NCBI GenBank assembly: GCA_017475185.1
Contig: JAFVGB010000029.1
Coordinates: 34,737-98,736 of the forward strand
Length of the DNA stretch: 64,000 nt
Direction of reading: 5' to 3'
DNA from: Clostridia bacterium
GTDB taxonomy: Bacteria; Bacillota_A; Clostridia; TANB77; CAG-508
Shown piece by piece: positions 1 to 8,306 of this stretch. Below the pieces are notes generated by a model, which worked only from the letters and a program-made list of their open reading frames with translations, had not been told where the DNA came from and ran no database searches. Position numbers and translations under genes: made by a program. Positions within the stretch are counted from its first letter, which is position 1, and each line of letters opens with the position of its first letter.

Positions 1-44
1 TAGTTATGCCTTGCAACTGGATTTTTAGCAATTAATTTATTCAT
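1..44 (-). CDS. 5' end of a gene cut by the window edge, possibly SmpB
   Basis: An ATG (minus strand) preceded by an AAGGAATGG-like ribosome binding site opens a frame reading MNKLIAKNPVARHN before the window ends. The pattern A-N-x-x-A-R-H-N resembles the start of SmpB (tmRNA-binding protein, commonly A-x-N-x-x-A-x-H-x-Y-F-I), but only 14 residues are visible, so the assignment is a guess. The next codon begins TA, compatible with the Tyr expected in SmpB. Confidence 0.3.
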   Translation of the reverse strand, partial: MNKLIAKNPVARHN

Positions 45-111
45 AATGTTACCATTCCTTTTTTCATTTTTTATTATTATAGCATTTTTATTAATTTATA
101 TCAACAAATTT

Positions 112-985
112 CTAAATCTCCAAAATTATATTTAATTCTTGCATTAAATTTTTATATTTAATATAAAAAATATCCTTGTCTTTTATTTCTTGAACGTTTT
201 CTATTTCTGAGATAATAGTATTTGCACTTTCAATGTTTACTTTTTTGCCTTTATATTCATCTCTTTTATTTATGATATTTGAAAAACTCATTTTTAAATC
301 ATTATTAGCTTGCTGTAATTTTTCCCATTCTTCTAAGGATATATATTTATAACACAATAACAACCTATATTTTGTTTCTAAAACTAGTTTTTCATTTTCT
401 ATTTGGCTTTTTGACGCATATTCTGGTAAAAGTTCATATAAGTTAATTAAACAAGATATTGCACCGAGATTTATCTTCATTTTTTACTGCAACTGCTGCC
501 AAATCCATGTTGGTAGCAAATTTTGTCAAATTGTCATTTGCTACTCCTATCTCTTTTAAATCTAATGATATAGTTGTCCAGGCTGTATATAAATTTTCAA
601 TTTTTCCTTTTATTTCTTTCCAATTTACAGATTCTTCTTTACCAAGAATATTGTCTGGTTGTAAAGATATTTCTGTAACCTCCTTACTTTCTTTCGTGTT
701 TTTCTTCTCTCCAGATTCTTTATTTGATTCTCCTTCTGATTTTGATTCATCTGAATCTTTTTCTATATTTTCAACTTCCTGTATTTCTACTTTATATTTT
801 TGATAATTAATATTGTTTAGTTCATTTATAAGTGATACAAGTTCTGTATCTAAATAAAATATTTCTGTTTTTATTTTTTTATTTAAATTATTTTTTTCAT
901 TTACTAAATTAGAACATCCTGTTAATATCAGTAAAATAAGAAAGATATAAAAAAAACAAATTTGTATTTTGAAAAATTTTTTCAA
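112..985 (-). CDS. Lipoprotein of unknown function, read through a +1 shift at a CGG codon
   Basis: The N-terminus is a lipoprotein signal: a Lys-Lys start, a hydrophobic stretch and the lipobox L-T-G-C at about residue 24. An acidic Ser/Glu-rich linker (about residues 75-105) follows. The zero frame ends seven codons after an in-frame CGG at 464-466. Skipping the C there (minus strand) joins the frame opening at 480 and gives about 290 residues, with a helical C-terminal half containing LYELLPEY. I recognise it only as the kind of exported clostridial lipoprotein with a helical C-terminal domain. The ATG at 480 alone has no good ribosome binding site, which argues for one recoded gene rather than two. 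Pseudogene or sequencing error are the alternatives. Confidence 0.7.
464..466 (-). other. CGG +1 frameshift site 1 (lipoprotein)
   Basis: Minus strand reads TCT CGG TGC in frame 0. Skipping the C gives TCT GGT GCA and enters the downstream frame. Frame-0 stop follows seven codons later. Confidence 0.7.
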
Positions 986-1103
986 AAAATCACCTCTTAT
1001 TAATATCTTTCCCTAAAAATTACCTTTTATTCTTATGCATATATATTCATAAATTTAAAATACTAATATATAAATAGATTTTTTGATTAAGAAAGGAATT
1101 AAT

Positions 1104-1395
1104 ATGCAGTCAATAGTTCGTTTATATAGTGTTTTACCAAATGAAATAAATAAATTTTTATCACATTTTTACGGTACAGACAATTCAAATACGATTGATT
1201 CGTCATCAAAACAATGGCAAAAAGAATACCCTAACCCAGTTGAAACTGCTGATATTATTCGGTGCTTATATAGAGAATTCAGATGACTATGATTTAACAA
1301 TGTGGATTAGCATCGATAGTGGAGTATTTATTAAAATTACAAAAGACAATGCTGATGAAGTTATTAGGTACTTATATGAGCGATTTCCATATTAA
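1104..1395 (+). CDS. Conserved small protein (96 aa), read through a +1 shift at a CGG codon
   Basis: The ATG at 1104 has an AAAGGA ribosome binding site seven bases upstream; the TTG further 5' is unlikely. The first frame (QSIVRLYSVLPNEINKFL...) runs to CGG at 1260-1262 and stops eight codons later. Skipping that C gives ...VETADIIGAYIENSDDYDL... and then WISIDSGVFIKITKDNADE to the end, YERFPY. Both halves look like one compact soluble protein, and the +1 junction places glycine between ADII and AYIEN. The function is unknown. I believe clostridial homologues of about this length exist, from memory only. A bidirectional terminator follows directly. Confidence 0.75.
1260..1262 (+). other. 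CGG +1 frameshift site 2 (96-aa protein)
   Basis: ATT ATT CGG TGC TTA in frame 0. With the C skipped it reads ATT ATT GGT GCT TAT. The frame-0 continuation ends at a TGA eight codons on. Confidence 0.75.
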
Positions 1396-1443
1396 AAAGC
1401 GTTATCATGGTTCTTTTAATTAAGAATCCTAATAACGCTTTTA
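1395..1443. terminator. Bidirectional terminator
   Basis: Inverted repeat AAAAGCGTTAT / ATAACGCTTTT with an inner GGTTCTT / AAGAATCC stem, flanked by A and T runs. It serves the plus-strand 96-aa gene and the convergent minus-strand zinc-ribbon gene. Confidence 0.8.
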
Positions 1444-1450
1444 TTGCTAT

Positions 1451-1999
1451 TTACTCATTGTTTTCTGATAAATTATTATTTTCTTGAGTGTTATTTTCAC
1501 CTTGAATATTATTTTCATTTTGTACAACTAATGCACTGTTTTCATTTTGAATTACTGAAACATTGCTTTCTTCTTGAACACCTGAAACATTGCTTTCTTC
1601 TTGAACATCTGAAGTAACATTATCTTCTTTAGCTACTTCCTGTAAAGCTCCGCATTTTGGGCAAAATTTTGCGCTAATGCTTATTTCTGAAGCACATTTT
1701 TTACATATACGTAAATCTTTTAAAGATAACATTTCCATGTTCATATCTTCTATTTCTTTTGCATATGCATCAATTTTTGAACATTCATCTATTAATTCGT
1801 TTTTAATATCAATATTTTCTTCTCTAATATGTTTTTCATATACCTTTTTACCGATTTCAGCATATATTTTTTCAATCTTAGATTTATCTTCATTTATTAG
1901 AGATTTTAATTTTAACTCTCTAGTTATTTTATTTGTTTTTTCAGCAGTATTTTTACATGTTTCACTAGCCTTTTTACTTAGATCCTCAAAAAATCCCAT
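1451..1999 (-). CDS. Zinc-ribbon protein with coiled-coil N-terminus
   Basis: Start chosen at the ATG with AATGGAGG upstream (MGFFEDLSKKASE), not the longer frame. About 182 residues: a charged helical, probably coiled-coil segment (residues 1-105), one zinc ribbon (CKKC ... CPKCG, about residues 110-130), then a low-complexity tail with three imperfect repeats of the type ESNVSxVQ and Asn/Glu-rich sequence. The ribbon and coil architecture is common in clostridial proteins of unknown role. It lies downstream of gpsA on the same strand and may be co-transcribed. Confidence 0.75.
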   Translation of the reverse strand: MGFFEDLSKKASETCKNTAEKTNKITRELKLKSLINEDKSKIEKIYAEIGKKVYEKHIREENIDIKNELIDECSKIDAYAKEIEDMNMEMLSLKDLRICKKCASEISISAKFCPKCGALQEVAKEDNVTSDVQEESNVSGVQEESNVSVIQNENSALVVQNENNIQGENNTQENNNLSENNE

Positions 2000-2088
2000 A
2001 ATAAACCTCCATTTATTACTATTATTATAATTATTTTTATAAAATTTATTCAACATATTTATTATATTTATGAAACATTTTTATATAT

Positions 2089-3072
2089 TTATTCTGCTTT
2101 CTTTTCTCTATTCATTAATATCTTAACTGCATCTTGTGGTTTTAAATTATTATATAAAACATCATAAACTGCATTTACAATTGGCATTTCTACATTGTAT
2201 TTTTTAGCTAATTCATATGCAACTTCAATATTATCAATACTTTCTATTGTCATGCCAACTTCTTTTTTTGTTTCATCAAGTGATTTTCCAGCTCCAATTA
2301 ATTTTCCTGCTTTTCTGTTTCTACTGTGTTCACTTAAACAAGTAACTAATAAATCACCTAATCCACTTAATCCATAAAATGTATCTTTTCTTCCTCCCAT
2401 TGCAACACCTAGTCTTGTTATTTCACCAAGTCCTCTAGTAAGCAATGCAGCAAAAGAGTTGTCTCCTAATCCCATTTGAGCGACAATCCCAGCACAAAAT
2501 GCTAATATATTTTTTAATGCTCCTCCTGTTTCAACACCTTTAACATCTTCTGATGTATATATTCTCATTTTGTCACACATAAATGTATCTTGGATTAATT
2601 TTTGAACATCTTTATACTCAGAAGCAATAACCATTGCAGTTTCAATTCCTATTGAGACCTCTTCTGCATGACTTGGACCAGATAATACTCCTACTTTTAC
2701 TGTTGGTATTTCTGCTTTTATTACTTCATCTAATGTTGATAGTGATTCTTTTTCAAATCCTTTTGAACATATAATTATTGGTTGATTTGTTACATATTTC
2801 TTATATTCTTTAACAATGTTTCTAGTAAATTTAGATGGAGTAACATGTAAAATAAAATCTGTATCTTTAATTGCTTCTTCATAACTCAATGTACAAATTA
2901 TTCCATCTGGAATTGAAACATCTGGTAAAAACATGCATTTTCTTTCATTGTTTATTAAATCTGCCTCTTCTTTTGCAAAAGACCAAATTTTCACTTCATT
3001 ACCTAATTTTGCAAGATGTATTGCTAACGCTACTCCCCAACTTCCACTGCCTATTACTGCTATTTTTTTCAT
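2089..3072 (-). CDS. gpsA: Glycerol-3-phosphate dehydrogenase [NAD(P)+]
   Basis: Reduces dihydroxyacetone phosphate to sn-glycerol 3-phosphate for phospholipid synthesis in the cytosol. The Rossmann motif GSGSWG is at the N-terminus. The substrate-binding helix region GxxKNILAFCAG and the signature GLSGLGDLLVTC are present, and the length (about 327 aa) is normal. The second ATG (MKKIAVIG) is preferred because the first abuts the ribosome binding site AAAGG. It follows plsY after about 45 bases, so the two acyl-glycerol-phosphate steps are paired. Confidence 0.95.
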   Translation of the reverse strand: MKKIAVIGSGSWGVALAIHLAKLGNEVKIWSFAKEEADLINNERKCMFLPDVSIPDGIICTLSYEEAIKDTDFILHVTPSKFTRNIVKEYKKYVTNQPIIICSKGFEKESLSTLDEVIKAEIPTVKVGVLSGPSHAEEVSIGIETAMVIASEYKDVQKLIQDTFMCDKMRIYTSEDVKGVETGGALKNILAFCAGIVAQMGLGDNSFAALLTRGLGEITRLGVAMGGRKDTFYGLSGLGDLLVTCLSEHSRNRKAGKLIGAGKSLDETKKEVGMTIESIDNIEVAYELAKKYNVEMPIVNAVYDVLYNNLKPQDAVKILMNREKKAE

Positions 3073-3118
3073 ACTTTTCATCCTTTCTGTGTTGCCCCAT
3101 CGTTTTTTTCTATTGTAA

Positions 3119-3748
3119 TTATTTAAGGCTTAACTTATTTTCATTACCATTGTATAGTCTTTTGATGTTTGATCTATGGTTAAATATTACTAAAGCAGCC
3201 ATTGCAATACCAAATATTATATAGTTATACTCACCATCTATGTAGTTATCTTTTATAAATATTGTTAGCACTGGGAATAAAATTGCAGCCATTATTGAAC
3301 CTAATGAAACCATTCTTGTTAATGCCATTACTACTAATGCAAATACTAAGCATATACCTCCTATAAGTGGATTCATTACTAGTAAAACACCAAGTGAAGT
3401 TGCTACTCCTTTTCCACCTTTAAATCCAAAAAATACTGGAAATGTGTGTCCAACAACAGCAAAAAATCCTGCTATCTGAACTAATATAGCTGAGTTTGCT
3501 TCAGTTGCAATGTTTCCTACTATAAATTTAGCAATTAATATTGCTAATACCCCTTTTAAGATATCTAAAACTAATGTAAGAGCTGCTGGTCCTTTTCCAA
3601 CACTTCTTAACATATTAGTTGTTCCTGCATTTCCACTTCCTTTTTCTCTTACATCAAATCCAGCCATTTTTTTACTTATAATAACTGAAAAATTTACACT
3701 TCCTATTGCATATGCAATAACTGCCATTAAAATATATGTTGCCATCAT
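3119..3748 (-). CDS. plsY: Acyl-phosphate:glycerol-3-phosphate acyltransferase PlsY
   Basis: Integral membrane enzyme that makes lysophosphatidic acid from acyl-phosphate and glycerol 3-phosphate. The three family motifs are visible: GSGNAGTTNMLR after TM1, a conserved D-x-x-K-G, and FFGFKGGKGVAT. Five or more hydrophobic helices over 209 aa match the family. It lies between der and gpsA on one strand, supplying the second substrate step next to the enzyme that makes its acceptor. Confidence 0.95.
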   Translation of the reverse strand: MMATYILMAVIAYAIGSVNFSVIISKKMAGFDVREKGSGNAGTTNMLRSVGKGPAALTLVLDILKGVLAILIAKFIVGNIATEANSAILVQIAGFFAVVGHTFPVFFGFKGGKGVATSLGVLLVMNPLIGGICLVFALVVMALTRMVSLGSIMAAILFPVLTIFIKDNYIDGEYNYIIFGIAMAALVIFNHRSNIKRLYNGNENKLSLK

Positions 3749-3782
3749 AATTTTAAATTCCTCCTTTGTTTTTTATCTGTTT

Positions 3783-5120
3783 TTAAAATTTTTCGTTTTT
3801 CTTTTCTCTAACTATAATTCTGATTGGTGTTCCAGTAAGTACAAACTCTTTTCTTAACTGATTTACTAAATATCTTTCATACGAAAAATGGAACAATTGC
3901 TTATCATTTACAAAAACTACAAATGTTGGTGGTTTTGTACTTGCTTGTGTCATATAGAATACTTTTAGTCTTTTCCCTTTATCTGATGGTGGTTGAACAA
4001 TTGCAATTGCTTCATTTAATACTTGATTTAATACTGATGTTGGTACTCTCATTGCATTTTGATCTGCAACTGTATTAATCAACTCATATAACTTATTAAC
4101 TCTTTGTCCTGTTTTTGCAGATATAAAAATAATTGGTGCATATGACAAATATGATAATTTGTTATAGATTTCTTTTTTATATTTCTCTGTTGTATTTGTG
4201 TCTTTTTCATATTCATCCCATTTATTTACCGCAATAATAATTCCTTTTCCTGCCTCATGTGCTTCTCCTGCAATTTTTGCATCTTGATCAGTTACACCTT
4301 CATTTGCGTCTATCATTAAAATACACACATCAGCTCTTTCGACCGCTAGTAATGTTCTCATAACACTGTATTTTTCAAGATTTTCTGTTACTTTATTTTT
4401 TCTTCTAATTCCCGCTGTATCAATAAATACATATTTACCGAATTCATTTTCAAATTCAGAATCTATTGCATCTCTTGTTGTTCCAGCTATATTACTTACA
4501 ATTACTCTATTTTCTCCTAGAATTTTATTAACTAATGATGATTTACCTACATTTGGCTTTCCTATTATAGCCACTTTGATTATAGTGCTATCATCTTCGT
4601 CGTTATCATTTTTTGGAAGTTCTTCATATATAGCATCTAATACATCACCTATACCTATTGCATTAACTGCTGATACTGGGTATGGATCCCCTAACCCAAG
4701 ATTATAGAATTCATATATATCATCCGATATTTTTCCAAAATTATCTGCTTTATTACAAGCTAATACAATTGGTTTATTTGATTTTCTTAACATTAAAGCA
4801 ATTTCCTTATCTGCTTCTGTTACTCCTTGCTTAAAATCTGTTACAAAAAGAATAACATCTGCTATTGCAACTGCCATATCAGCTTGAGTTCGCATTTGTG
4901 ATATTATTATATCTTCACTTTCTGGCTCAATTCCTCCTGTATCAATTAAAGTAAAGTCCATTCCTCTCCAATTTGCATCAGCATATATTCTATCTCTAGT
5001 TACCCCAGGAGTATCCTCTACTATTGATATTCTTTTTCCTACTATGTAATTAAAAAATGTAGATTTACCTACATTTGGTCTACCTACAATTGCTACTGTT
5101 GGTTTTCTCAATTTTTTCAC
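3783..5120 (-). CDS. der: Ribosome biogenesis GTPase Der (EngA)
   Basis: Double-GTPase needed for 50S subunit maturation. Two G domains are visible, each with a P-loop (GRPNVGKS near residue 12, GKPNVGKSS near residue 185), DTGG/DTAG switch II and NKAD/NKWD specificity motifs, followed by the KH-like C-terminal domain. 445 aa is normal. First gene of the der-plsY-gpsA run, 35 bases ahead of plsY. No in-frame CGG codon occurs. Confidence 0.97.
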   Translation of the reverse strand: MKKLRKPTVAIVGRPNVGKSTFFNYIVGKRISIVEDTPGVTRDRIYADANWRGMDFTLIDTGGIEPESEDIIISQMRTQADMAVAIADVILFVTDFKQGVTEADKEIALMLRKSNKPIVLACNKADNFGKISDDIYEFYNLGLGDPYPVSAVNAIGIGDVLDAIYEELPKNDNDEDDSTIIKVAIIGKPNVGKSSLVNKILGENRVIVSNIAGTTRDAIDSEFENEFGKYVFIDTAGIRRKNKVTENLEKYSVMRTLLAVERADVCILMIDANEGVTDQDAKIAGEAHEAGKGIIIAVNKWDEYEKDTNTTEKYKKEIYNKLSYLSYAPIIFISAKTGQRVNKLYELINTVADQNAMRVPTSVLNQVLNEAIAIVQPPSDKGKRLKVFYMTQASTKPPTFVVFVNDKQLFHFSYERYLVNQLRKEFVLTGTPIRIIVREKKNEKF

Positions 5121-5197
5121 CTCTTTTATGGTTATTATTTTATAACATTTTATCTAATTAGTCAAACATTTTTGAAACTGTTGACTATTTAACCAAT

Positions 5198-5232
5198 AAA
5201 AAATAACACAATTGATAATTGTGTTATTTTTT
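5198..5232 (-). terminator. Terminator after rpmF
   Basis: Perfect inverted repeat AAATAACACAATT / AATTGTGTTATTT flanked by A and T runs, directly after the rpmF stop on the minus strand. It separates rpmF from der. Confidence 0.85.
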
Positions 5233-5233
5233 A

Positions 5234-5419
5234 TTATTCAGCTTCATTTACTGAAACTACTTGTTCTCCATTATAATATCCGCAACTTGGGCAAGCTCTG
5301 TGTTGCATCATCATTTCATGACAGTGTGGGCATTCAACTAAGTTTTTAGCTTTTAATTGCCATGTAGATCTTTTTAAATGTGTTCTAGCTTTTGACCATC
5401 TTCTTTTTGGTTGTGCCAT
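5234..5419 (-). CDS. rpmF: 50S ribosomal protein L32
   Basis: 61 residues with the L32 N-terminus (AQPKRRWSKARTHLKR), a zinc ribbon CPHC ... CPSCGYYNG and the basic, arginine-rich composition expected. A ribosome binding site AAGGAGGG lies upstream. The usual partner yceD (DUF177) is not adjacent; the upstream DNA is accessory. The gene appears monocistronic, ended by the hairpin downstream. Confidence 0.97.
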   Translation of the reverse strand: MAQPKRRWSKARTHLKRSTWQLKAKNLVECPHCHEMMMQHRACPSCGYYNGEQVVSVNEAE

Positions 5420-5547
5420 GTTAATTCCCTCCTTATGTTATCTAGATTGTATATCTATAATATTAATTTATACCGTTTTTTAATGTCACTTTAAAATTAT
5501 ACTAGTGTTTGTTAAATTTGTCAATAGTTGGATAGTAAATTTTTTTT

Positions 5548-5614
5548 AAACATTTGGGGACGGTCTTTTTTTTGTTTCATTTTTGAAACCAAAAAAGACC
5601 GTCCCCAAATGTTT
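5548..5614. repeat. REP-like palindrome, complete copy
   Basis: Two perfect 24-bp arms (AAACATTTGGGGACGGTC then a T run, and its complement) surround an inner GTTTC/GAAAC stem. This is the best-formed copy of a dispersed element whose cores GGGACGGTCTTT and TGAAACATT recur across the window. It ends next to the stop codon of the toxin gene, so it may also act as its terminator. Confidence 0.85.
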
Positions 5615-5618
5615 CACT

Positions 5619-6488
5619 TTAATTTGCTTTAACTTTACTTGAATATTTATCATAAATATTCCCAACTTTTTCAATACTTTCAATTAACTCGCTATATTCG
5701 ATTTCTCTAGCATAAAAATATGTTTTTTGATAAACTTTCCATCTTTTAATCATATCTTCATCATTTCTTAATAATTCCAATGTATGTTTCCAATCTTTTA
5801 TTAAATCTAAAGATTCCCTATGCTCTGATGTTAAATTAATTGCAACTGTTAGAAGTTTTTTATTTATATTTTCTTCTTGAGTATTTATTAACATGTATAC
5901 ATCATAAAAATCCCTTATTCTTGTACCTGTAATACCTCTTTTTATCACTGCTTCAAACTTTTCTGCTAAAATTGTTTCAAGATTGTATGACCATACCGGA
6001 ATTTTACGGTCTTCTAACATTAAGTTGTAATCATATTCAATTTCTTTATATGTAATTGCATCTCCTGTTGTTATATCTATTTTAAATATTACAGGCATTG
6101 CATTTTTAAATTTAGCTTCAAATGTAGCTCTGTAACCATTATAATCATCATCTTCCCTTATTAATTCTATTTTATTCATCTTAAATGTTATATCATCATC
6201 TAATTCTATACTGCAAATTTCATTTAGTATTTTTGTTGCATTTTCTTCTGTTAGTTCAAACCCTTTTACCGTTGTGTCCATATCCATTGTTGATCTACTT
6301 GACATTCCCAAAATTGCTGAAATTAACATTCCACCTTTTAAAATAAAATTATCTTTATATGGCGATAACGCTATTCTTTCTAGTAATCTTTCTAACATAT
6401 ATACTTGTAAAACCGATTGTGGTGCTACCTTCTTTTCTTTTGATAGATTGTTGATTTTTGCTTTAAAACTCATTACATTTCCTTGCAT
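5619..6488 (-). CDS. AbiEii/AbiGii-type nucleotidyltransferase toxin
   Basis: Likely toxin of an AbiE (type IV) toxin-antitoxin pair. The N-terminal half has the nucleotidyltransferase signature LKGGMLIS (about residue 50) followed by STMDMDTT, giving the Gly-Gly and Asp-x-Asp metal residues; a later Arg/Lys-rich segment (ETILAEKFEAVIKRG) is typical of the family. Length 289 aa is normal. GGAGG lies seven bases before the ATG. In AbiE operons toxin and antitoxin genes normally abut; here a foreign peptidase-like gene lies between them. In these systems the toxin modifies tRNA and the antitoxin represses the operon. Confidence 0.85.
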   Translation of the reverse strand: MQGNVMSFKAKINNLSKEKKVAPQSVLQVYMLERLLERIALSPYKDNFILKGGMLISAILGMSSRSTMDMDTTVKGFELTEENATKILNEICSIELDDDITFKMNKIELIREDDDYNGYRATFEAKFKNAMPVIFKIDITTGDAITYKEIEYDYNLMLEDRKIPVWSYNLETILAEKFEAVIKRGITGTRIRDFYDVYMLINTQEENINKKLLTVAINLTSEHRESLDLIKDWKHTLELLRNDEDMIKRWKVYQKTYFYAREIEYSELIESIEKVGNIYDKYSSKVKAN

Positions 6489-6604
6489 ATTTTTTCCTCC
6501 GTTTATTTTATTATATATCTTAGTGTAATTTTACATCAAATAAAAATAAATTCAACAATTATATGTAGAAATTTTCAATTTTTTATAAACTAAATGACAT
6601 AAGA

Positions 6605-6637
6605 AAACCGCAGGTGAAATAAACACACCTGCGGTTT
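6605..6637 (-). terminator. Terminator of the C39-like gene
   Basis: Perfect 12-bp inverted repeat AAACCGCAGGTG / CACCTGCGGTTT followed on the minus strand by T-rich sequence, 27 bases after the stop. Confidence 0.85.
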
Positions 6638-6663
6638 AAGTCCTTAAGCAAGGATTTTACAGA

Positions 6664-7332
6664 TTACCAGATCCAAGCGAATTCAATCGCCTTAAGAATG
6701 TCCTTGGCAAAAAACTCTATCCTTCCAATGGCCGGATCATCAACGTAAAAAGTATTTTCTTTTTTCTTATCGAGCTGTTCAATATAATCAGTGCCAGCAC
6801 CTACAATGTTGATGAAGTTTTTACCTGTTTCAAGATCGTTGCCTGGATAGTCGATGTTTCTAACAAGAGCAGTAACTATTGTGCCCCTGTCAAGTGCCTC
6901 AAACATCTCAGCATAATGAGTAGCTCTTCTCAGCCCCCAGTGATCGAAGAGTTGATGCCAGGTTCCTTTTCCCGGCTCGTAATAACCTTTCTTGCCTAAT
7001 ATATCAGCAAGGTCTTTAAGGTCTGTTGGATATCCCTGTACAGCAAGTCCCTGTTTGAAGCAGCATACTGCGCAGCCACCATCTTTAATTGTAGTACTGT
7101 TGTATGGCAGTTCTCCGCAGGTTGTTGTAGTACCTTTTTCGTATTCATGATACTCGTCATCATACTTGCTTATTGGAGGTATATATGCAGGAAGCACATA
7201 TGTATCCATAGGAGCAACAAATTCTGCTACCGAATCAGCAAAAGCCTGCTTGATAGCAAGATTAATTTTCTGGTTTCTGTCATAGCGCTGCGGTAATTCT
7301 ATCCGCTTTGAAATATTCTCAATCTGTTTCAT
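6664..7332 (-). CDS. C39-peptidase-like protein, probably horizontally acquired
   Basis: 222 residues. Region 85-215 resembles the papain-fold C39-like family: a Cys in DGGCAVCCFKQ (usual SGCGPT), Y-x-P-G-x-G-T, then a strand-Gly pattern NFINIVGAGTDYI and YVDDPAIG. The His normally preceding the FxxIVG strand is replaced by Asn (GKNFINIV), so catalysis is doubtful. GC content and codon choice are far above the neighbours. It contains an in-frame CGG at 7303-7305 (AAG CGG ATA, codon 10) read without a shift. It has its own promoter, AAGGAGG site and terminator, and splits an AbiE operon. Confidence 0.6.
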   Translation of the reverse strand: MKQIENISKRIELPQRYDRNQKINLAIKQAFADSVAEFVAPMDTYVLPAYIPPISKYDDEYHEYEKGTTTTCGELPYNSTTIKDGGCAVCCFKQGLAVQGYPTDLKDLADILGKKGYYEPGKGTWHQLFDHWGLRRATHYAEMFEALDRGTIVTALVRNIDYPGNDLETGKNFINIVGAGTDYIEQLDKKKENTFYVDDPAIGRIEFFAKDILKAIEFAWIW

Positions 7333-7395
7333 AATGAAACCTCCTTGCCCAGAGTAGCCTTAGCTCTAGGACTTATAAAATTTAGGCTATACCTC

Positions 7396-7424
7396 ATTAT
7401 ACCACAAATATACATAATTTGCAA
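7396..7424 (-). promoter_or_regulatory. Promoter TTGCAA-N17-TATAAT
   Basis: On the minus strand, TTGCAA (7419-7424) and TATAAT (7396-7401) are 17 bp apart, about 65 bases before the start of the C39-like gene. The same -35 variant recurs before other accessory genes. Confidence 0.7.
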
Positions 7425-7466
7425 GATTCATCCTAAGTGTACACTCATTCATGCTCTAGCCGATAA

Positions 7467-7497
7467 AGAGGTATTGGCAAATTATGCCAATACCTCT
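7467..7497. repeat. Hairpin overlapping the antitoxin stop codon
   Basis: Perfect 13-bp inverted repeat AGAGGTATTGGCA with a 5-base loop. It spans the last codons and stop of the AbiEi-like gene and lies at the probable junction with the inserted C39-like cassette. There is no T run after it on either strand, so a simple terminator is uncertain. Confidence 0.7.
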
Positions 7498-8066
7498 AAA
7501 TACATTTTTACAATTTTTAAAATTTTAAACTGTGTAGCATACTCATATAATAAATTTAAATTTTTGTCTTTTCTTTTCATATATTCTTTTAAAGCTGTAT
7601 TAAATATTTGCGAATCAATTTTGTTTCTATCTCTGATAATATCACATATTGTTCTTTCCATATCATATAATCTTATTGTTGTTCCATCTTCTAATTCTTT
7701 TGTAGTTAACCCTATTTCAATCTTGTCTTTGCTAATATAGTGCGAATTAATCATATCATTTGAAATACGTACATTACTTGGAAATGTCATATCTAATTCA
7801 AATGGAGTTCTATCTGTTAAATCATAAAAATATAGTGCAGTATTATGGGAAAAAATTCCTGTTTTGTATTGCTCACCCATAATATAATATTCGTTTATAT
7901 CTTTGTCGGGTCTAACATATAATCCTCTTGATACTTTTACCAAATATCCTTCATCAACAAGATTTTTTAGATATTGTCTATGTATTTTGTTTTCGTCTAT
8001 GATTTTTGTTGTGATTATGCCATTGTTTGATTCAATTAATTGTTTGATTTTATCTGTTCTTACCAT
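7482..8066 (-). CDS. AbiEi-type antitoxin / transcriptional regulator
   Basis: Partner of the AbiEii-like toxin. Residues 1-60 form the winged-helix (DKIKQLIESNNGIITTKI ... LKNLVDEGYLVKVSRGLYV), followed by the AbiEi middle region (SHNTALYFYDLTDRTPF) and DMERTICDIIRDR near residue 140. Start taken at the ATG eight bases after AAGGAGG (194 aa). Family members bind repeats in their own promoter; matching repeats lie upstream. The final codons form part of a hairpin. Confidence 0.85.
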   Translation of the reverse strand: MVRTDKIKQLIESNNGIITTKIIDENKIHRQYLKNLVDEGYLVKVSRGLYVRPDKDINEYYIMGEQYKTGIFSHNTALYFYDLTDRTPFELDMTFPSNVRISNDMINSHYISKDKIEIGLTTKELEDGTTIRLYDMERTICDIIRDRNKIDSQIFNTALKEYMKRKDKNLNLLYEYATQFKILKIVKMYLEVLA

Positions 8067-8111
8067 AATACTCACCTCCTTTTTTGACTTTCAAATACAT
8101 TTTATATTCGT

Positions 8112-8175
8112 TATGTATTCAGTTGTCATTTGACTATCTAATACATATTATACACCATATGTATTCATTTGTCAA
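8112..8175 (-). promoter_or_regulatory. AbiE promoter with direct-repeat operator
   Basis: TTGACA (8170-8175) and TATAAT (8147-8152) are 17 bp apart on the minus strand. Two 17-nt direct repeats, TGACAAATGAATACATA (8158-8174, overlapping -35) and TGACAACTGAATACATA (8112-8128), differ at one base. They are good candidates for antitoxin binding, since AbiEi antitoxins autoregulate. Confidence 0.65.
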
Positions 8176-8263
8176 ATTTGTGTGATATTCTTTATATAAA
8201 TTATATTCGGTATATTTCGCTTTTATTCATTGATTAGATACTAAAAACAAGAAAAAAGAGATA

Positions 8264-8290
8264 GAAATTTTCAACAATGTCGAAAATTCC
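8264..8290 (-). terminator. Possible terminator of the LRV gene
   Basis: Imperfect inverted repeat GAATTTTC / GAAAATTTC just after the stop, with a T-rich stretch further on. The stem is AT-rich and weak. Confidence 0.4.
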
Positions 8291-8306
8291 TACCCCTTTT
8301 TGTAAA

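Noticed and set aside
112..480. Separate gene starting at the ATG at 480
   Set aside because: No ribosome binding site, overlaps the lipoprotein frame, and reads as its natural continuation.
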